From Aureimonas sp. OT7 (lineage in GTDB: Bacteria; Pseudomonadota; Alphaproteobacteria; Rhizobiales; Rhizobiaceae): DNA of 64,000 nt. The stretch lies in NCBI RefSeq assembly GCF_014844055.1, contig NZ_CP062167.1:1317501-1381500 (forward strand). Reading direction: 5' to 3'. How positions within the stretch are numbered: the stretch's first letter is position 1; every line of letters starts with the position of its first letter. The translations under genes and the position numbers were made by a program. Shown piece after piece: positions 52,835 through 62,591 of the stretch. A model generated the notes under the pieces. That model saw nothing but the letters and a program-made list of their open reading frames with translations, did no database searches and had not been told where the DNA came from.

Positions 52835-53560
52835 ATGGACAAGACCATCATCATCATCACGGGTGCCTCAGGCGGTATCGGGGAAGGCCTGGCGCGCGAA
52901 TTCGCAGGCGCCGGGGCGCGCGTCCTGCTGGGGGCCAGGCGCCTGGACCGCATCAGGCGGATCGCGGCCGAAATCAACGCGGCGGGCGGCATCGCCGAGG
53001 CCCGGGCGCTGGAGGTGACGGACCGTGCCGGAATGAAAGCCTTCGTGCAGGTCGCGCTGGACCTTTGGGGCGGTGTGGACGTCATGGTCAACAATGCCGG
53101 CATCATGCCCCTGTCGCCGATGGCGGCGCTCAAGGAGGACGAGTGGGATCGCATGGTCGAGGTGAACATCAAGGGTGTTCTCTGGGGCATCGGCGCCGTG
53201 CTGCCGGCAATGAAGGCGCAGGGGCATGGCCACATCGTCAACATCGCCTCCATTGGCGCGCTTTCGGTCGTGCCGACGGCCGCCGTCTACTGCGCAACCA
53301 AGTTCGCCGTGCGCGCCATCTCCGACGGGCTGCGGCAGGAAAGCCCGGACATACGGGTCACCTGCGTCAATCCGGGCGTGGTGGAGAGCGACCTTGCCTC
53401 CACGATCACCCATGCCGAGACGATGGCGATGATGGACGATTACCGTGCCATCGCCCTTAAGCCCGTCGATATCGCACGCGCGGTGCGCCACGCGATCGAG
53501 GCCCCGGCGCATGTCGACACAACGGAGATCACCATTCGGCCAACCGCGTCCGCAAACTGA
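52835..53560 (+). CDS. Short-chain dehydrogenase/reductase
   Basis: 241-residue classical SDR. The ATG at 52835 follows AAGGAG and begins MDKTIIIITGASGGIGEGL. NNAGIMPLSP, the Ser in NIASIGALSVVPTAA and YCATKFAV complete the active site. It is divergent from a LysR regulator, a common control pair. The 9-bp hairpin at 53584-53610 follows the stop by 23 bases. The substrate is unknown. Confidence 0.9.
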   Translation: MDKTIIIITGASGGIGEGLAREFAGAGARVLLGARRLDRIRRIAAEINAAGGIAEARALEVTDRAGMKAFVQVALDLWGGVDVMVNNAGIMPLSPMAALKEDEWDRMVEVNIKGVLWGIGAVLPAMKAQGHGHIVNIASIGALSVVPTAAVYCATKFAVRAISDGLRQESPDIRVTCVNPGVVESDLASTITHAETMAMMDDYRAIALKPVDIARAVRHAIEAPAHVDTTEITIRPTASAN

Positions 53561-53701
53561 AGACGGGGACGAGCCTGGGATCCGCCGCCGATGGCGAGAT
53601 CATCGGCGGCGTCCTGCACCATGGCGGCATGACCATCCGCCGCAGCCCTGGTGCGGAGGATGGGGCCGACCGAAATGTATGCGAAACAACTATCGTAGTG
53701 C
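53561..53701. other. Junction before the truncated aminotransferase
   Basis: 141 bases with a perfect 9-bp hairpin at 53584-53610 (GCCGCCGAT with ATCGGCGGC, no T tract), then sequence with no recognisable gene. The missing first third of the aminotransferase is not here, so a deletion junction probably lies near 53680-53700. Confidence 0.4.
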
Positions 53702-54517
53702 ATGCGCTGCGACCCGGAAACCTTCGAGCTGGACCTTGCGGCGTTGAAGGCCCTGATCGGCGAGCGGACGCGGCTGGTCTGCGTCACCCACGCCTCCAAC
53801 ATCCTCGGCACGATCAACCCGGTCGCCGAGATCGCCGACATCGTCCACGCGGCCGGGGCCGAGCTCGTGGTGGATGCGGTCGCCTATGCGCCGCACCGCG
53901 CCATCGACATGAAGGCCTTGAAGGCCGATTACTACGTCTTCAGCGTCTACAAGGTCTTCGGGCCCCATCATGCGGTGATGTACGGCCGGCGCGACCGGCT
54001 GGAAGCGCTGGACAACATCTACCACTACTTCTTCGACAAGAGCCGGGTGCCGCACAAGCTGGAGCCGGGTAACATCAACTACGAATGCGCCTGGGGTGCG
54101 ATGGGCGCGGTGGACTATGTCGAGGAGATCGGGCGCATAGGGGGCGCCGCCGATGGGCGCGCCGCGATAGAAGCGGGCTTCGACGCCATTGCCGAGCAGG
54201 AGCGCGCCTTGTCCGCCCGGCTAATCGACTACCTCTCGTCGCGGAACTCGGTGCGTGTGATCGGCCGTACATCCTCTGCCGTCGCCGACCGCGTTTCCAC
54301 CGTTTCCTTTACCGTCGGCGCGGAAAGCTCGAAGCGGATTGTGGATGCGGTCGATGCGGCGCATATCGGCATCCGCAACGGCGATTTCTATGCGCGTCGC
54401 ATCGTGGAAGATCATGGCCTGATGGCGCAGGACGGCGTCGTGCGCGTGTCGATGGTCCACTACAATACGCTGGACGAGGTGGACAGGCTGATCGCCGCGC
54501 TGGAGCCGAAGCTGTGA
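53702..54517 (+). pseudogene. Class V aminotransferase/cysteine desulfurase-like protein, 5'-truncated
   Basis: The open frame encodes the C-terminal two-thirds (271 residues) of a pyridoxal-phosphate enzyme of the cysteine-desulfurase-like type (normally about 400-420). Present: CDPETFELDLAALKALIGERTRLVCVTHASNILGTINPV, then AELVVDAVAYAPH and the likely Schiff-base Lys in FSVYKVFGPHH, and a typical C terminus to KL. The first 130-150 residues, with part of the cofactor site, are absent; an in-frame TAG lies two codons before the ATG. Its stop overlaps the start of the dihydropyrimidinase gene (TGATG), showing former coupling. Confidence 0.8.
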
Positions 54518-55961
54518 TGCTGGACCTCGTCATCCGCAACGGAACGGTGGCGACCGCGTCCGACGTCTTCCGTGCGGATATCGGCATCCGCGACGGGCGC
54601 ATCGCGATGATCGGGGAGGGGCTCGGCCCCGCCGGCGAGGAGATCGACGCAAGCGGGCGCTATGTGCTGCCCGGCGGTATCGACAGTCATGTCCATATCG
54701 CCCAGCCGTCCGGCGACGGCATCGTCATGGCCGACGATTTCGAAAGCGGAACCCTGTCGGCCTTGTTCGGCGGCAACACGACCATCCTGCCCTTCTGCCT
54801 GCAGCAGAAGGGCCATTCGCTGCGCGCGGCGCTTGCCGACTACCATGCCCTGGCGGAAGGGCGCTGCTACACGGACGTCTCCTTCCACCTGATCGTGTCC
54901 GATCCGTCCGCTTCCGTCCTGGGGCAGGAGCTGCCGGCGCTGGTGGCCGATGGCTATACCTCGTTCAAGGTTTTCATGACCTATGAGGGGCTCAGGCTCA
55001 ACGATGCCGAAATCCTTGCCACGATGGACACCGCAAGGCGCACCGGCGCTCTGGTGATGGTCCACTGCGAGAACGAGGATGCGATCCGCTATCTGATCGG
55101 CCTGCATGAGGCCAGGGCGACGTCGCGCCCCGCGCCCATGCCTCGACCCGGCCCGCCGCGGTCGAGCGGGAGGCCACGCACCGTGCCTTGTCGCTGGCGG
55201 AGATCACCGACGTTCCCGTCGTCATCGTCCATGTGTCCAACGGACAGGCCATGGACGAGATCGCCCGGGCGCGGGCGCGTGGCCTCAAGGTGGTGGGCGA
55301 AACCTGCCCGCAATATTTGATGCTGACGGCGGCCGACCTCGATGGAATGGATTGGGAGGGCGCCAAGTTCGTCTGCTCGCCGCCGCCGCGCGACCGCGAA
55401 AGTCAGGATGCCTGCTGGCGCGGCGTGGAAACGGGGGTGTTCGACCTGTTCTCGTCCGATCACTGCCCGTTCCGCTACGACGACCCGATGGGCAAGCTCA
55501 ACCCTCGTGGGCGAACCAGCTTTCGCCATATCCCCAATGGCATACCCGGCGTCGAGACGCGGTTGCCGATCCTGTTTTCCGAAGGCGTCATGAAGGGGCG
55601 GATCGACCTTCCGCGTTTCGTCGCTTTGTCGTCGACCAACCATGCAAAGACGTATGGCCTGTCGCGCAAGGGCGCGATCGCGGTGGGGATGGACGCGGAC
55701 ATCGCCATCTGGAACCGGGACGAGGTCCGCACGATCCGCCATGCCGAGTTGCATGACGGCTCGGATTATACGCCCTACGAGGGGGTTGAGGTGCGCGGCT
55801 GGCCGACGACGACCATCCTGGGCGGCCGGGTCATGATCCGTGACGGGGCGCTTGTCGGCGGCATCGGCGCCGGCCGCTACGTTTCGCGCGGTCTGTCCAG
55901 CCTTGCCGGCGGTATGGAGCGTCGCAGGGCCCTTGCTGCGGCCGCCGTGCACGACATCTAG
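54517..55961 (+). pseudogene. Dihydropyrimidinase/D-hydantoinase with a one-base frameshift
   Basis: Cyclic amidohydrolase (amide ring opening of hydantoins or dihydropyrimidines). The first part (MLDLVIRNGTVATASDVFRADI, with the metal motif GIDSHVHI and SFKVFMTYEG) runs in one frame up to about 55110; the rest (APRAHASTRPAAVEREATH, IVHVSNGQAM, SSDHCPF, GRTSFRHIPNGIPGVETRLP) is in another. A single C lost from a CCC run near 55112-55113 restores an intact 481-residue protein. It follows the truncated aminotransferase with a TGATG overlap, so both genes of this operon look decayed, or the assembly has an indel. Confidence 0.85.
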
Positions 55962-56005
55962 CGCGCTCCCGCCCGCGCAATGGGCCCGGATGAAGCGGTC
56001 TGCCC

Positions 56006-57541
56006 ATGCCTCGACTTCGACCCGTTCTCGGCGATCAGCTCAGCCGGAGCCTGTCCAGCCTGTCCGATCTGCAGACGGGTGACGTCGTGCTGATGGCCGA
56101 ACTTGCCGACGAGGCGACCTATGTGCGCCACCATCAGCGCAAGATCGCCTTCCTGTTTTCCGCGATGCGCCATTTCGCGGCGGATCTCGTCGCCAATGGC
56201 GTGAACGTGGACTATGTCGCGCTCGACGCTGCGGGCAACAGCGGCAGTTTTACCGGCGAGGTTCAGCGCGCCCTTGCGCGCCACAAGCTGGACGGCCTCG
56301 TCGTGACCGAGGCCGGCGAATGGCGCGTGCAGCAGATGCTGGAGGGTTGGCAGGATACGCTCGGCGTGCCGGTCGACATCCGGCCGGATGACCGCTTCCT
56401 GTGCCCCCATGACGATTTCGACGCCGTGGCGGGCGATGGCCGGACCTTGTTGATGGAGAGTTTCTATCGCCGGATGCGACGCCATACCGGCTATCTGATG
56501 GATGGAGAAAGCCCAGTCGGCGGGCGCTGGAATTACGATGCGGAGAACCGCGAGCCGATGCCCGCGGGCATGGCGATGCCGGACAGGCCCGCCTATCCGC
56601 CCGATGCGACGACCGAAGACGTCCTCGCACTCGTGCGCGAGCGGTTCGGCAATCATTTCGGGCGGCTGGACGCGTTCGATTATCCGGTGACGCGCAGGCA
56701 GGCGAAAGGCTACCTGCGCTGGTTCGTGCAGGAGGCGCTCCCATCCTTCGGCACCTATCAGGATGCGATGGTGGAGGGGCAGCCACTGTTGTTCCATTCG
56801 CACCTGTCCGCCCTCATCAATTGTGGCCTGCTGTTGCCCGCAGAGTGTTGCGAGGCGGCGCTGGCCGCCTACGGAAAGGGTGCCGCGCCGTTGAACGCCG
56901 TCGAGGGTTTCGTGCGGCAGATCATCGGCTGGCGCGAATTCATCCGTGGCATCTACTGGCGCGAGATGCCTGGATACGCGACCCGCAACGCGCTGGGAGC
57001 GAACCGGCCCTTGCCGGATTTCTTCTGGACGGGCGCGACCGAATTGAACTGCATGGCGCAATGCATCGGCGAAACGCGCGACAATGCCTATGCCCACCAT
57101 ATCCGGCGGCTCATGGTGATCGGCAATTTCTGCCTGCTCGCGGGGCTCGATCCGCAGCAGGTCCAGGAGTGGTATCTCGTCGTCTACCACGATGCCTATG
57201 AGTGGGTGGAAATGCCCAATGTCGTCGGCATGATCCTGCAGGCCGACGACGGGCTCTTCGCCACCAAGCCCTATGCGGCCTCCGGCAACTACATCAACCG
57301 CATGTCCGATTACTGCGAAAACTGCCGCTACGACGTCAAGCAGCGCACCGGCGATGACGCCTGCCCCTTCAACTATCTCTACTGGGATTTCATGGCGCGC
57401 AACGCAGGGCGCCTGCGCCACAACCGACGCATGACGCGCACCTATGCGACTCTCGACCGGATGGACGCGGCCGTGATGGCCGACATGCGAGCCAGCGCCA
57501 GGACCTTCCTGGCGGCGCTGCCGTCATCGGGCGATTACTGA
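56006..57541 (+). CDS. phrB: FeS-type cryptochrome/photolyase, (6-4) photolyase PhrB-like
   Basis: 511-residue DNA repair flavoprotein (light-driven repair of (6-4) photoproducts) of the bacterial FeS-BCP group, length matching Agrobacterium PhrB (about 507). Four cysteines for a 4Fe-4S cluster are at 349, 437, 440 and 453, one residue off from the PhrB ligands 350, 438, 441 and 454 as known from the family. The N-terminal Rossmann domain starts at LRPVLGDQLS, and the FAD region includes NAVEGFVRQIIGWREFIRG. The last 18 bases overlap the convergent TetR gene. Confidence 0.93.
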   Translation: MPRLRPVLGDQLSRSLSSLSDLQTGDVVLMAELADEATYVRHHQRKIAFLFSAMRHFAADLVANGVNVDYVALDAAGNSGSFTGEVQRALARHKLDGLVVTEAGEWRVQQMLEGWQDTLGVPVDIRPDDRFLCPHDDFDAVAGDGRTLLMESFYRRMRRHTGYLMDGESPVGGRWNYDAENREPMPAGMAMPDRPAYPPDATTEDVLALVRERFGNHFGRLDAFDYPVTRRQAKGYLRWFVQEALPSFGTYQDAMVEGQPLLFHSHLSALINCGLLLPAECCEAALAAYGKGAAPLNAVEGFVRQIIGWREFIRGIYWREMPGYATRNALGANRPLPDFFWTGATELNCMAQCIGETRDNAYAHHIRRLMVIGNFCLLAGLDPQQVQEWYLVVYHDAYEWVEMPNVVGMILQADDGLFATKPYAASGNYINRMSDYCENCRYDVKQRTGDDACPFNYLYWDFMARNAGRLRHNRRMTRTYATLDRMDAAVMADMRASARTFLAALPSSGDY

Positions 57542-58132
57542 GGGCCTTGCCAAAAACCCTGACGCCATCAATCGAAAGGCCTCGACCGCCTTTGGCAGGG
57601 TTTCCCGCGGTGTCGCGCTGGCGGCAACCCAAAGCGCCGCGTTCAGCGCCGCCCCGTTCAACAGGCGTGCGGCCGCTTCCACATCCACCGGCCGCATCGT
57701 GCCATCGGCAATCAGTCGCGCCACCGTGGCAAGCGTTACCTCCAGGCAGGCGCTCTGGCTCGGCCATTGCGACGGGTCGCCCAGAAAGGCCGGTCCATCC
57801 AGAAGCACGATGCGGCGGATCTCCGGATCGAGGGCCATTGAAATATAGGCCGCACCCTCGGCCATCAGCCCTTCCCAGGCGGATGGCGCGGCTTCGCCGG
57901 CCAGTTGCGCCCGCGCGGCCATCTCGCCGTCGACCTCGGCGACGACCGCGGCAAGAAGCCCCTTCTTGTCGCCGAAGCCATGGTAGAGGGCCCCGCGCGT
58001 CAGGCCCGCCGCCGCGGTGAGATCGTCCATCGACGCATCGGCGAAGCCATGTTCGGCAAAGGCGCGTCTGGCTGCCGCAATCAGCCTCCGCCGGTTTTCT
58101 TCCATCGTGTCCACACGCCGCCGGCTCGCCAT
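57524..58132 (-). CDS. TetR/AcrR family regulator
   Basis: 202-residue repressor with N-terminal HTH at about 10-55 (RRLIAAARRAFAEHGFADASMDDLTAAAGLTRGALYHGFGDKKGLL) and a ligand-binding C-terminal domain. The ATG at 58132 has AGGAGA eight bases upstream. It is divergent from a RidA-family gene over a 128-base region with three operator-like repeats and a TTGACA box, so it likely represses itself and RidA. The gene's 3' end overlaps the photolyase gene by 18 bases. Confidence 0.92.
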   Translation of the reverse strand: MASRRRVDTMEENRRRLIAAARRAFAEHGFADASMDDLTAAAGLTRGALYHGFGDKKGLLAAVVAEVDGEMAARAQLAGEAAPSAWEGLMAEGAAYISMALDPEIRRIVLLDGPAFLGDPSQWPSQSACLEVTLATVARLIADGTMRPVDVEAAARLLNGAALNAALWVAASATPRETLPKAVEAFRLMASGFLARPSVIAR

Positions 58133-58153
58133 CACGCATTTCTCCTAACTCAC

Positions 58154-58217
58154 ATACGAACTGTATCTGACTTGACATACGCTCCGTACGTCATCACATT
58201 CCACATACGCCGCGTAT
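58154..58217. promoter_or_regulatory. Three operator-like repeats and a promoter between tetR and ridA
   Basis: ATACGAACTGTAT (58154-58166), ATACGCTCCGTAC (58177-58189) and ATACGCCGCGTAT (58205-58217, a perfect 13-base dyad) share an ATACG-N3-CGTAT form. TTGACA at 58172-58177 overlaps the second repeat and is a good -35 box for the rightward gene, with CACATT at 58195 as a weak -10. This layout suits repression of both divergent genes by the TetR protein. Confidence 0.68.
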
Positions 58218-58260
58218 CTAAAAGATAGTGGCTTTACGCGATCGTCGAAAGGACGAATCC

Positions 58261-58659
58261 ATGAGCGCGCGAATCCCCGTTTACCCCGCAAATCCAAACC
58301 CGCTGAACGAGGAGCATGCCTATTCCCCCGCCGTGCGGCACGGCGACCTCCTGTTTGTCGCAGGACAGGTCGGCGTTCGTCCGGATGGCACGCCGGAACC
58401 CGATTTCGAGGCGCAGGTGCGCCTGGCCTTTGAAAACCTCAAGGCCGTGCTGGAGGCGGCGGGCTCCACCTTCGACGATATACTGGATGTCACCAGCTAT
58501 CATACGGACCCGGAACGGCAGTTCGGCACGATCCTGCCGATCAAGGCCGAGTACTTCCCCGAGAAGCCCTATCCGACATGGTCGGCCTTCGGCGTTACCT
58601 GGCTTGCCGGCTACGATTTCGAAATCAAGGTCGTCGCGCGCATTCCAGCGCAAGGCTGA
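58261..58659 (+). CDS. RidA family protein
   Basis: Small YjgF/RidA-fold protein of 132 residues that deaminates reactive enamines/imines or acts on related intermediates. MSARIPVYPANPNPLNEEHAYSPAVRHGDLLFVAGQVGVRPDGTPEPDFEAQVRLAFENLKAVLEAAG and DILDVTSYHTD show the trimeric fold, but the conserved active-site Arg of canonical RidA (position 105 of the enzyme) cannot be seen clearly; the equivalent segment here is PYPTWSAFGVTWLAG. This points to a non-canonical Rid subfamily. It is divergent from, and probably repressed by, the TetR gene. Confidence 0.9.
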   Translation: MSARIPVYPANPNPLNEEHAYSPAVRHGDLLFVAGQVGVRPDGTPEPDFEAQVRLAFENLKAVLEAAGSTFDDILDVTSYHTDPERQFGTILPIKAEYFPEKPYPTWSAFGVTWLAGYDFEIKVVARIPAQG

Positions 58660-58664
58660 AGGAT

Positions 58665-58985
58665 TCAGTCCTTGGTGACGATGATGGGCGGGGGGCCGCC
58701 GCGCCCGTCATCGTAGCTGCCCACCGGGCGCGTCACGCCATCATTGCCGACGATGCCGACAGGCACGCCGCGGCGCAGAATGACGCGGCCGCCGCTATGG
58801 GGTGTCACGAGCCGCGGCCGCGTATAGCCGGGAAAGACTCCGCTGCCGGGCGACAATTGCAAGGTGCGCTCGCTGGCGACCCTGTCCGGCAGGACCAGCC
58901 TCTGGCGCTCACCAGCATGGACAGCCGTGCCGCCGGCGAGGGCGGCCAGCATCAGGGCCAGTGTGGCGGGCATGGCGAAGCGCAT
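58665..58985 (-). CDS. Small secreted protein of unknown function
   Basis: 106 residues from the ATG at 58985 (MRFAMPATLALMLAALAGGTAVHAG), with a clear signal peptide cleaved near VHAG. The mature part is short and basic, with Gly/Arg-rich TRPRLVTPHSGGRVILRRGVPVGIVGNDGVTRPVGSYDDGRGGPPP. I do not recognise the family. It could bind the cell envelope through its Arg-rich segments. The DUF2927 gene lies upstream on the same strand, 44 bases away. Confidence 0.6.
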   Translation of the reverse strand: MRFAMPATLALMLAALAGGTAVHAGERQRLVLPDRVASERTLQLSPGSGVFPGYTRPRLVTPHSGGRVILRRGVPVGIVGNDGVTRPVGSYDDGRGGPPPIIVTKD

Positions 58986-59028
58986 GCGCAAAGTATAACC
59001 GCAAATGGTAGCCGGGAGGTGAACGCCG

Positions 59029-59742
59029 TCAGCGCGTGGCGCGCCGTGCATCGCGGGCCAGTGCCGGCAGCAACGGACGCGCTGCCTCCAGATTCATGCC
59101 GGGGCGCAGGCGCGGATCGTACAGCATCGTCATCATGATGCGGTCGTAGCGTGTCAGCACCGTGTGCGTGGAGGTATCGTTGAAGACGCTGAACGGGGCG
59201 TCCGGATTGTCGTCCAGCGGCCCCAGCCCCTGGAGGATTTCCTCGATCAGGCAGCGTTGGAACAGGCGTTCGCCCCTGTCGGAAACGATGATGGCGTCCG
59301 ACCGTTCGATGCCACGCCGCCCGTAGCTGGCGCGCACGATGCAATTGCCCGGCACCTGCATGAAGGGGTTGCGATGCACCCTGCGGGCTGTGGAAACGTA
59401 GTCCGCCTGATCGACGACGTGGACGATGAAGTCGGCACGCTCATCGCCTTCGGCCATGCGCGTTTCCAGCCCCGGGACGTCGCGGCCGATGCGCCGCACG
59501 AAGGCTTCCACTTCCGCCCGCCTGTCCTGGCGGGCCGTATTCTCGACGCGAAAGCGCACGGGCCCGGCAAATTTCTTGACGAAGCCGGCATTGCTGAAAC
59601 GGCCGGGAATCTCGGCGTTGAAGACGATGCGCTCGAAGCCGGCGATGAGTTCGGCATCGTCGGGGAGGTCCGCCGCCTTCGGGCCGGACAACGGGGCAAG
59701 GATCGCGGCGATGAGGGCAATGGCCCAGAGATGGAACTTCAT
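59029..59742 (-). CDS. DUF2927 domain secreted protein
   Basis: 237 residues from the ATG at 59742 with a signal peptide (LWAIALIAAILAPLSGPKA). The mature protein carries the DUF2927 pattern: GFERIVFNAEIP, VRFRVEN, CLIEEILQGLGPLDDNPDAPFSVFND, DRIMMTMLYDPRLRPGM. This family may be a degenerate zincin-like fold, but no HExxH is seen. It is divergent from the tag gene, with 184 bases between. Function unknown. Confidence 0.88.
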   Translation of the reverse strand: MKFHLWAIALIAAILAPLSGPKAADLPDDAELIAGFERIVFNAEIPGRFSNAGFVKKFAGPVRFRVENTARQDRRAEVEAFVRRIGRDVPGLETRMAEGDERADFIVHVVDQADYVSTARRVHRNPFMQVPGNCIVRASYGRRGIERSDAIIVSDRGERLFQRCLIEEILQGLGPLDDNPDAPFSVFNDTSTHTVLTRYDRIMMTMLYDPRLRPGMNLEAARPLLPALARDARRATR

Positions 59743-59926
59743 GAAAGCGGTGCCCCCATGGCGTGCCCAAGCGGTACGCCATGGAACGACTTCTGGCGTA
59801 TGCGGGCCATCCGCCGCAACAGGCTGCACGCGTGCGTGAAGCGACAAAGGACCATGCGTTGCGCAAATGCCGCGATGCACGCAACGGTCCGTTTCCTTGG
59901 CGGGCCTGTCGCATTATCGTCCGGTC

Positions 59927-60580
59927 ATGAGCAACGATTCGAACAGGCTTGCGGACGGGCTGATCCTGTCGGCCGATGGCAAGGCACGCTGTTTCTGGCA
60001 GGCGGGCCTGCCGGAATACGAGGCCTACCACGACCGCGAATGGGGCCGCCCGGTGGGCAGCGACACGGCCCTTTATGAAAAGCTGTGCCTCGAAGGGTTC
60101 CAGGCCGGCCTGTCGTGGATCACCGTGCTGCGCAAGCGCGACGCCTTCCGGGAGTTGTTCGAGGGCTTCGACGTGGAGCGCGTGGCGGCCTTCACCCCCG
60201 CCGATGTCGACCGCATCGTGCAGGACCCGCGCATCATCCGCCATCGCGGCAAGATCCAGGCGACGATCTCGAATGCGCGCGCGGTCATCCGCCTGCGGCA
60301 GGAAGAGGGCAAGACGCTCGCGGCGTTCCTCTGGGCCTTCGAGCCACCGGCATCGGACAGGCCGCCGGCCCTGACGCTGGACTGGCTTCGCGGGAACGCC
60401 GTCACGCCCGCTTCGAAGGCGATGTCGACGGCCCTGCGCAAGCGCGGCTTCAACTTCGTCGGACCGACGACGTGCTACGCGTTCATGCAATCGATGGGGT
60501 TCGTCAACGACCATATCGAAGGGTGTAGCTGCCGCACCGCCTGCGAGAACGAGCGCGACGCCTTCGCCCGTCCCCGCTGA
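59927..60580 (+). CDS. tag: DNA-3-methyladenine glycosylase I
   Basis: Base-excision enzyme that removes 3-methyladenine from alkylated DNA, 217 residues. The zinc-snap ligands are visible: Cys22 (ARCFW), His35 (YHDREWG, 13 residues later, the same spacing as in E. coli Tag C4/H17) and the His...Cys pair in HIEGC near the C terminus (spacing of four). The helix-hairpin-helix core includes FQAGLSWITVLRKRDAFRE. The ATG at 59927 begins SNDSNRLADG; a 20-codon upstream extension is dropped. The next gene is an I78 inhibitor lipoprotein. Confidence 0.94.
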   Translation: MSNDSNRLADGLILSADGKARCFWQAGLPEYEAYHDREWGRPVGSDTALYEKLCLEGFQAGLSWITVLRKRDAFRELFEGFDVERVAAFTPADVDRIVQDPRIIRHRGKIQATISNARAVIRLRQEEGKTLAAFLWAFEPPASDRPPALTLDWLRGNAVTPASKAMSTALRKRGFNFVGPTTCYAFMQSMGFVNDHIEGCSCRTACENERDAFARPR

Positions 60581-60655
60581 CCGCAAGCGCGGCTGGACGA
60601 GCGGCTATGGCCGCTTACATGTGTCGGAGCCAACAGATACGGGATCGATCATCCG

Positions 60656-60958
60656 ATGACGACAAAACGGATAACCGCCCTTGCGCTGACGCTTGCCGCA
60701 GCTTCGCTTGCCGCCTGCCAGACCGGCACCAGCGCGGTGAATGACGGTGCGGCGCAGGCAATGTGCCGGGCCGATGCGGCGGCGGCGCTGGTGGGCATGG
60801 ACCGGCTGACCGATGACGAAGCCATGCAAAGGACGGGGGCGACCATCGTGCGCCAGATCGCGCCCGGCCAGGGTGTGACGATGGACTATCGCCAGAACCG
60901 GGTGACGGTCGAGACCGACCCGCGTACCGGCAAGGTTGTTCGGGCGGCCTGCGGCTAG
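60656..60958 (+). CDS. I78 family peptidase inhibitor lipoprotein
   Basis: 100-residue lipoprotein; the lipobox SLAAC ends the signal peptide (LALTLAAASLAACQTG). The mature part fits the I78 inhibitor family, with VRQIAPGQGVTMDYRQNRVTVETDPRTGKVVRAACG. A second cysteine (AMCRADA) and the one in AACG at the C terminus may pair. The family inhibits serine proteases such as elastase-like enzymes or regulates endogenous ones; the real target is unknown. It starts 75 bases after tag on the same strand. Confidence 0.85.
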   Translation: MTTKRITALALTLAAASLAACQTGTSAVNDGAAQAMCRADAAAALVGMDRLTDDEAMQRTGATIVRQIAPGQGVTMDYRQNRVTVETDPRTGKVVRAACG

Positions 60959-61067
60959 GGCATGGCCTTATCGCATGGGGGCGGCGCGCTTCTTGTGCTG
61001 TGGGGTTCGATCCATTAGACCCCGGCCTATCAGTCAAAAATGACTTATGTCCCGAGGCCCAAGACCG

Positions 61068-62591
61068 ATGTCCGCCAAGCAGAACCGGGTGAAGGCGCGC
61101 CAGCCGCGCGGCTTCGTCGACCGTAGCGCCAGCGACCTGCGTGCGCAGGACGCAATGCTTGCCACGATCCGCAACGTGTATGAGCGTTATGGATTCGAGC
61201 CGGTGGAGACCCCCTTCTTCGAATATACCGATGCACTGGGCAAGTTCCTGCCCGATAGCGACCGGCCCAACGAAGGCGTCTTCTCGCTGCAGGACGACGA
61301 CGAGGAGTGGCTGTCGCTCCGCTACGACCTGACCGCGCCTCTGGCCCGCTACGTCGCCGAGAATTTCGAAGATCTGCCGAAGCCCTATCGCAGCTATCGT
61401 GCCGGCTACGTGTTCCGGAACGAAAAGGCCGGGCCGGGGCGTTTCAGGCAGTTCATGCAGATCGACGCCGATATCGTCGGCGCGCCGTCCGTATCGGCCG
61501 ATGCGGAGATGGCGATGATGATGTCCGACACGATGGAAGCGCTGGGCATCGCGCGCGGCCAGTATGTGATCCGCGTCAACAACCGCAAGGTCCTGGACGG
61601 CATCCTGGATGCCATCGGCCTCGGCGGCGACGGAGCCCGTCGGCTGACGGTGCTGCGCGCGCTCGACAAGTTCGACAAGTTCGGGGTGGACGGCGTGCGC
61701 CAGCTCCTGGGGGCCGGCCGTCTCGACGATGGCGGCGGCAAGGGCGACTTCACCAAGGGCGCAGAGCTGGATGCATCGGCGATCGAGCGCGTTCTGTCGA
61801 TCTTTTCCTTCGCCGACGCCGGCGGGGCCGCCCGCATCGCGGGCGTCCGGGACGCCTTCGGCGACAATGGCCGCGTCGTCGAGGGGCTCGACGAACTGGA
61901 AACCATCCGTTCGCTGGCCGAGGCCGCCGGCTACGGCGACGACCGGGTGTCGATCGACCCCTCCGTTGTGCGGGGCCTCGAATATTATACCGGGCCCGTA
62001 TTCGAGGCCGAGCTCCTGTTCGACGTCACCAACGAGAAGGGCCAGAAGGTCCAGTTCGGGTCGGTGGGCGGCGGCGGCCGCTATGACGGGCTCGTCGCCC
62101 GCTTCATGAGCCAGCCTGTCCCGGCCACGGGTTTCTCCATCGGCGTCTCGCGCCTCATGACGGCGCTGAAGAATCTGGGCCGCCTCGGCGTGGCCGAGCG
62201 TCCCGGCCCAGTCGTCGTCACCGTGATGGACCGCGACAGGATGGCCGACTATCAGCGTCTGGCCGGTCTTCTGCGTGCGGGTTTGAACGCGCCCGGCCAA
62301 CCTGTCGTGCCGGTGGACGTGTTCCAGGGAAATCCCAAGCAGTTCGGTAAGCAGCTTCAATATGCCGATCGCCGTTCCGCGCCGCTGGCCATCATTCAGG
62401 GCGGCGACGAGAAGGCGTCCGGCGTCGTGCAGATCAAGGACCTGATCGAAGGCAAGCGTCTTTCCGCCGAGATCGAGGACAACGCAACCTGGCGCGCCGC
62501 CCGGCCGGCACAGGTGACCGTGCCCGAGGCCGAAATGGTGGAAACCGTCCGCCGCATGCTGGCCGAGCAGGCAGCGGATCGCGGAGAATGA
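61068..62591 (+). CDS. hisS: Histidyl-tRNA synthetase (alphaproteobacterial type)
   Basis: Class II aminoacyl-tRNA synthetase that charges tRNA-His, 507 residues from the ATG at 61068. An in-frame ATG at 61047 is possible. Motif 2-like [32 protein letters not shown], the histidine-A-like [15 protein letters not shown] and motif 3 [16 protein letters not shown] are seen. The sequence is of the divergent alphaproteobacterial HisRS group, which recognises a tRNA-His lacking G-1 and having A73; that tRNA is in this window at 9678. hisZ starts four bases before its stop. Confidence 0.95.
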   Translation: MSAKQNRVKARQPRGFVDRSASDLRAQDAMLATIRNVYERYGFEPVETPFFEYTDALGKFLPDSDRPNEGVFSLQDDDEEWLSLRYDLTAPLARYVAENFEDLPKPYRSYRAGYVFRNEKAGPGRFRQFMQIDADIVGAPSVSADAEMAMMMSDTMEALGIARGQYVIRVNNRKVLDGILDAIGLGGDGARRLTVLRALDKFDKFGVDGVRQLLGAGRLDDGGGKGDFTKGAELDASAIERVLSIFSFADAGGAARIAGVRDAFGDNGRVVEGLDELETIRSLAEAAGYGDDRVSIDPSVVRGLEYYTGPVFEAELLFDVTNEKGQKVQFGSVGGGGRYDGLVARFMSQPVPATGFSIGVSRLMTALKNLGRLGVAERPGPVVVTVMDRDRMADYQRLAGLLRAGLNAPGQPVVPVDVFQGNPKQFGKQLQYADRRSAPLAIIQGGDEKASGVVQIKDLIEGKRLSAEIEDNATWRAARPAQVTVPEAEMVETVRRMLAEQAADRGE

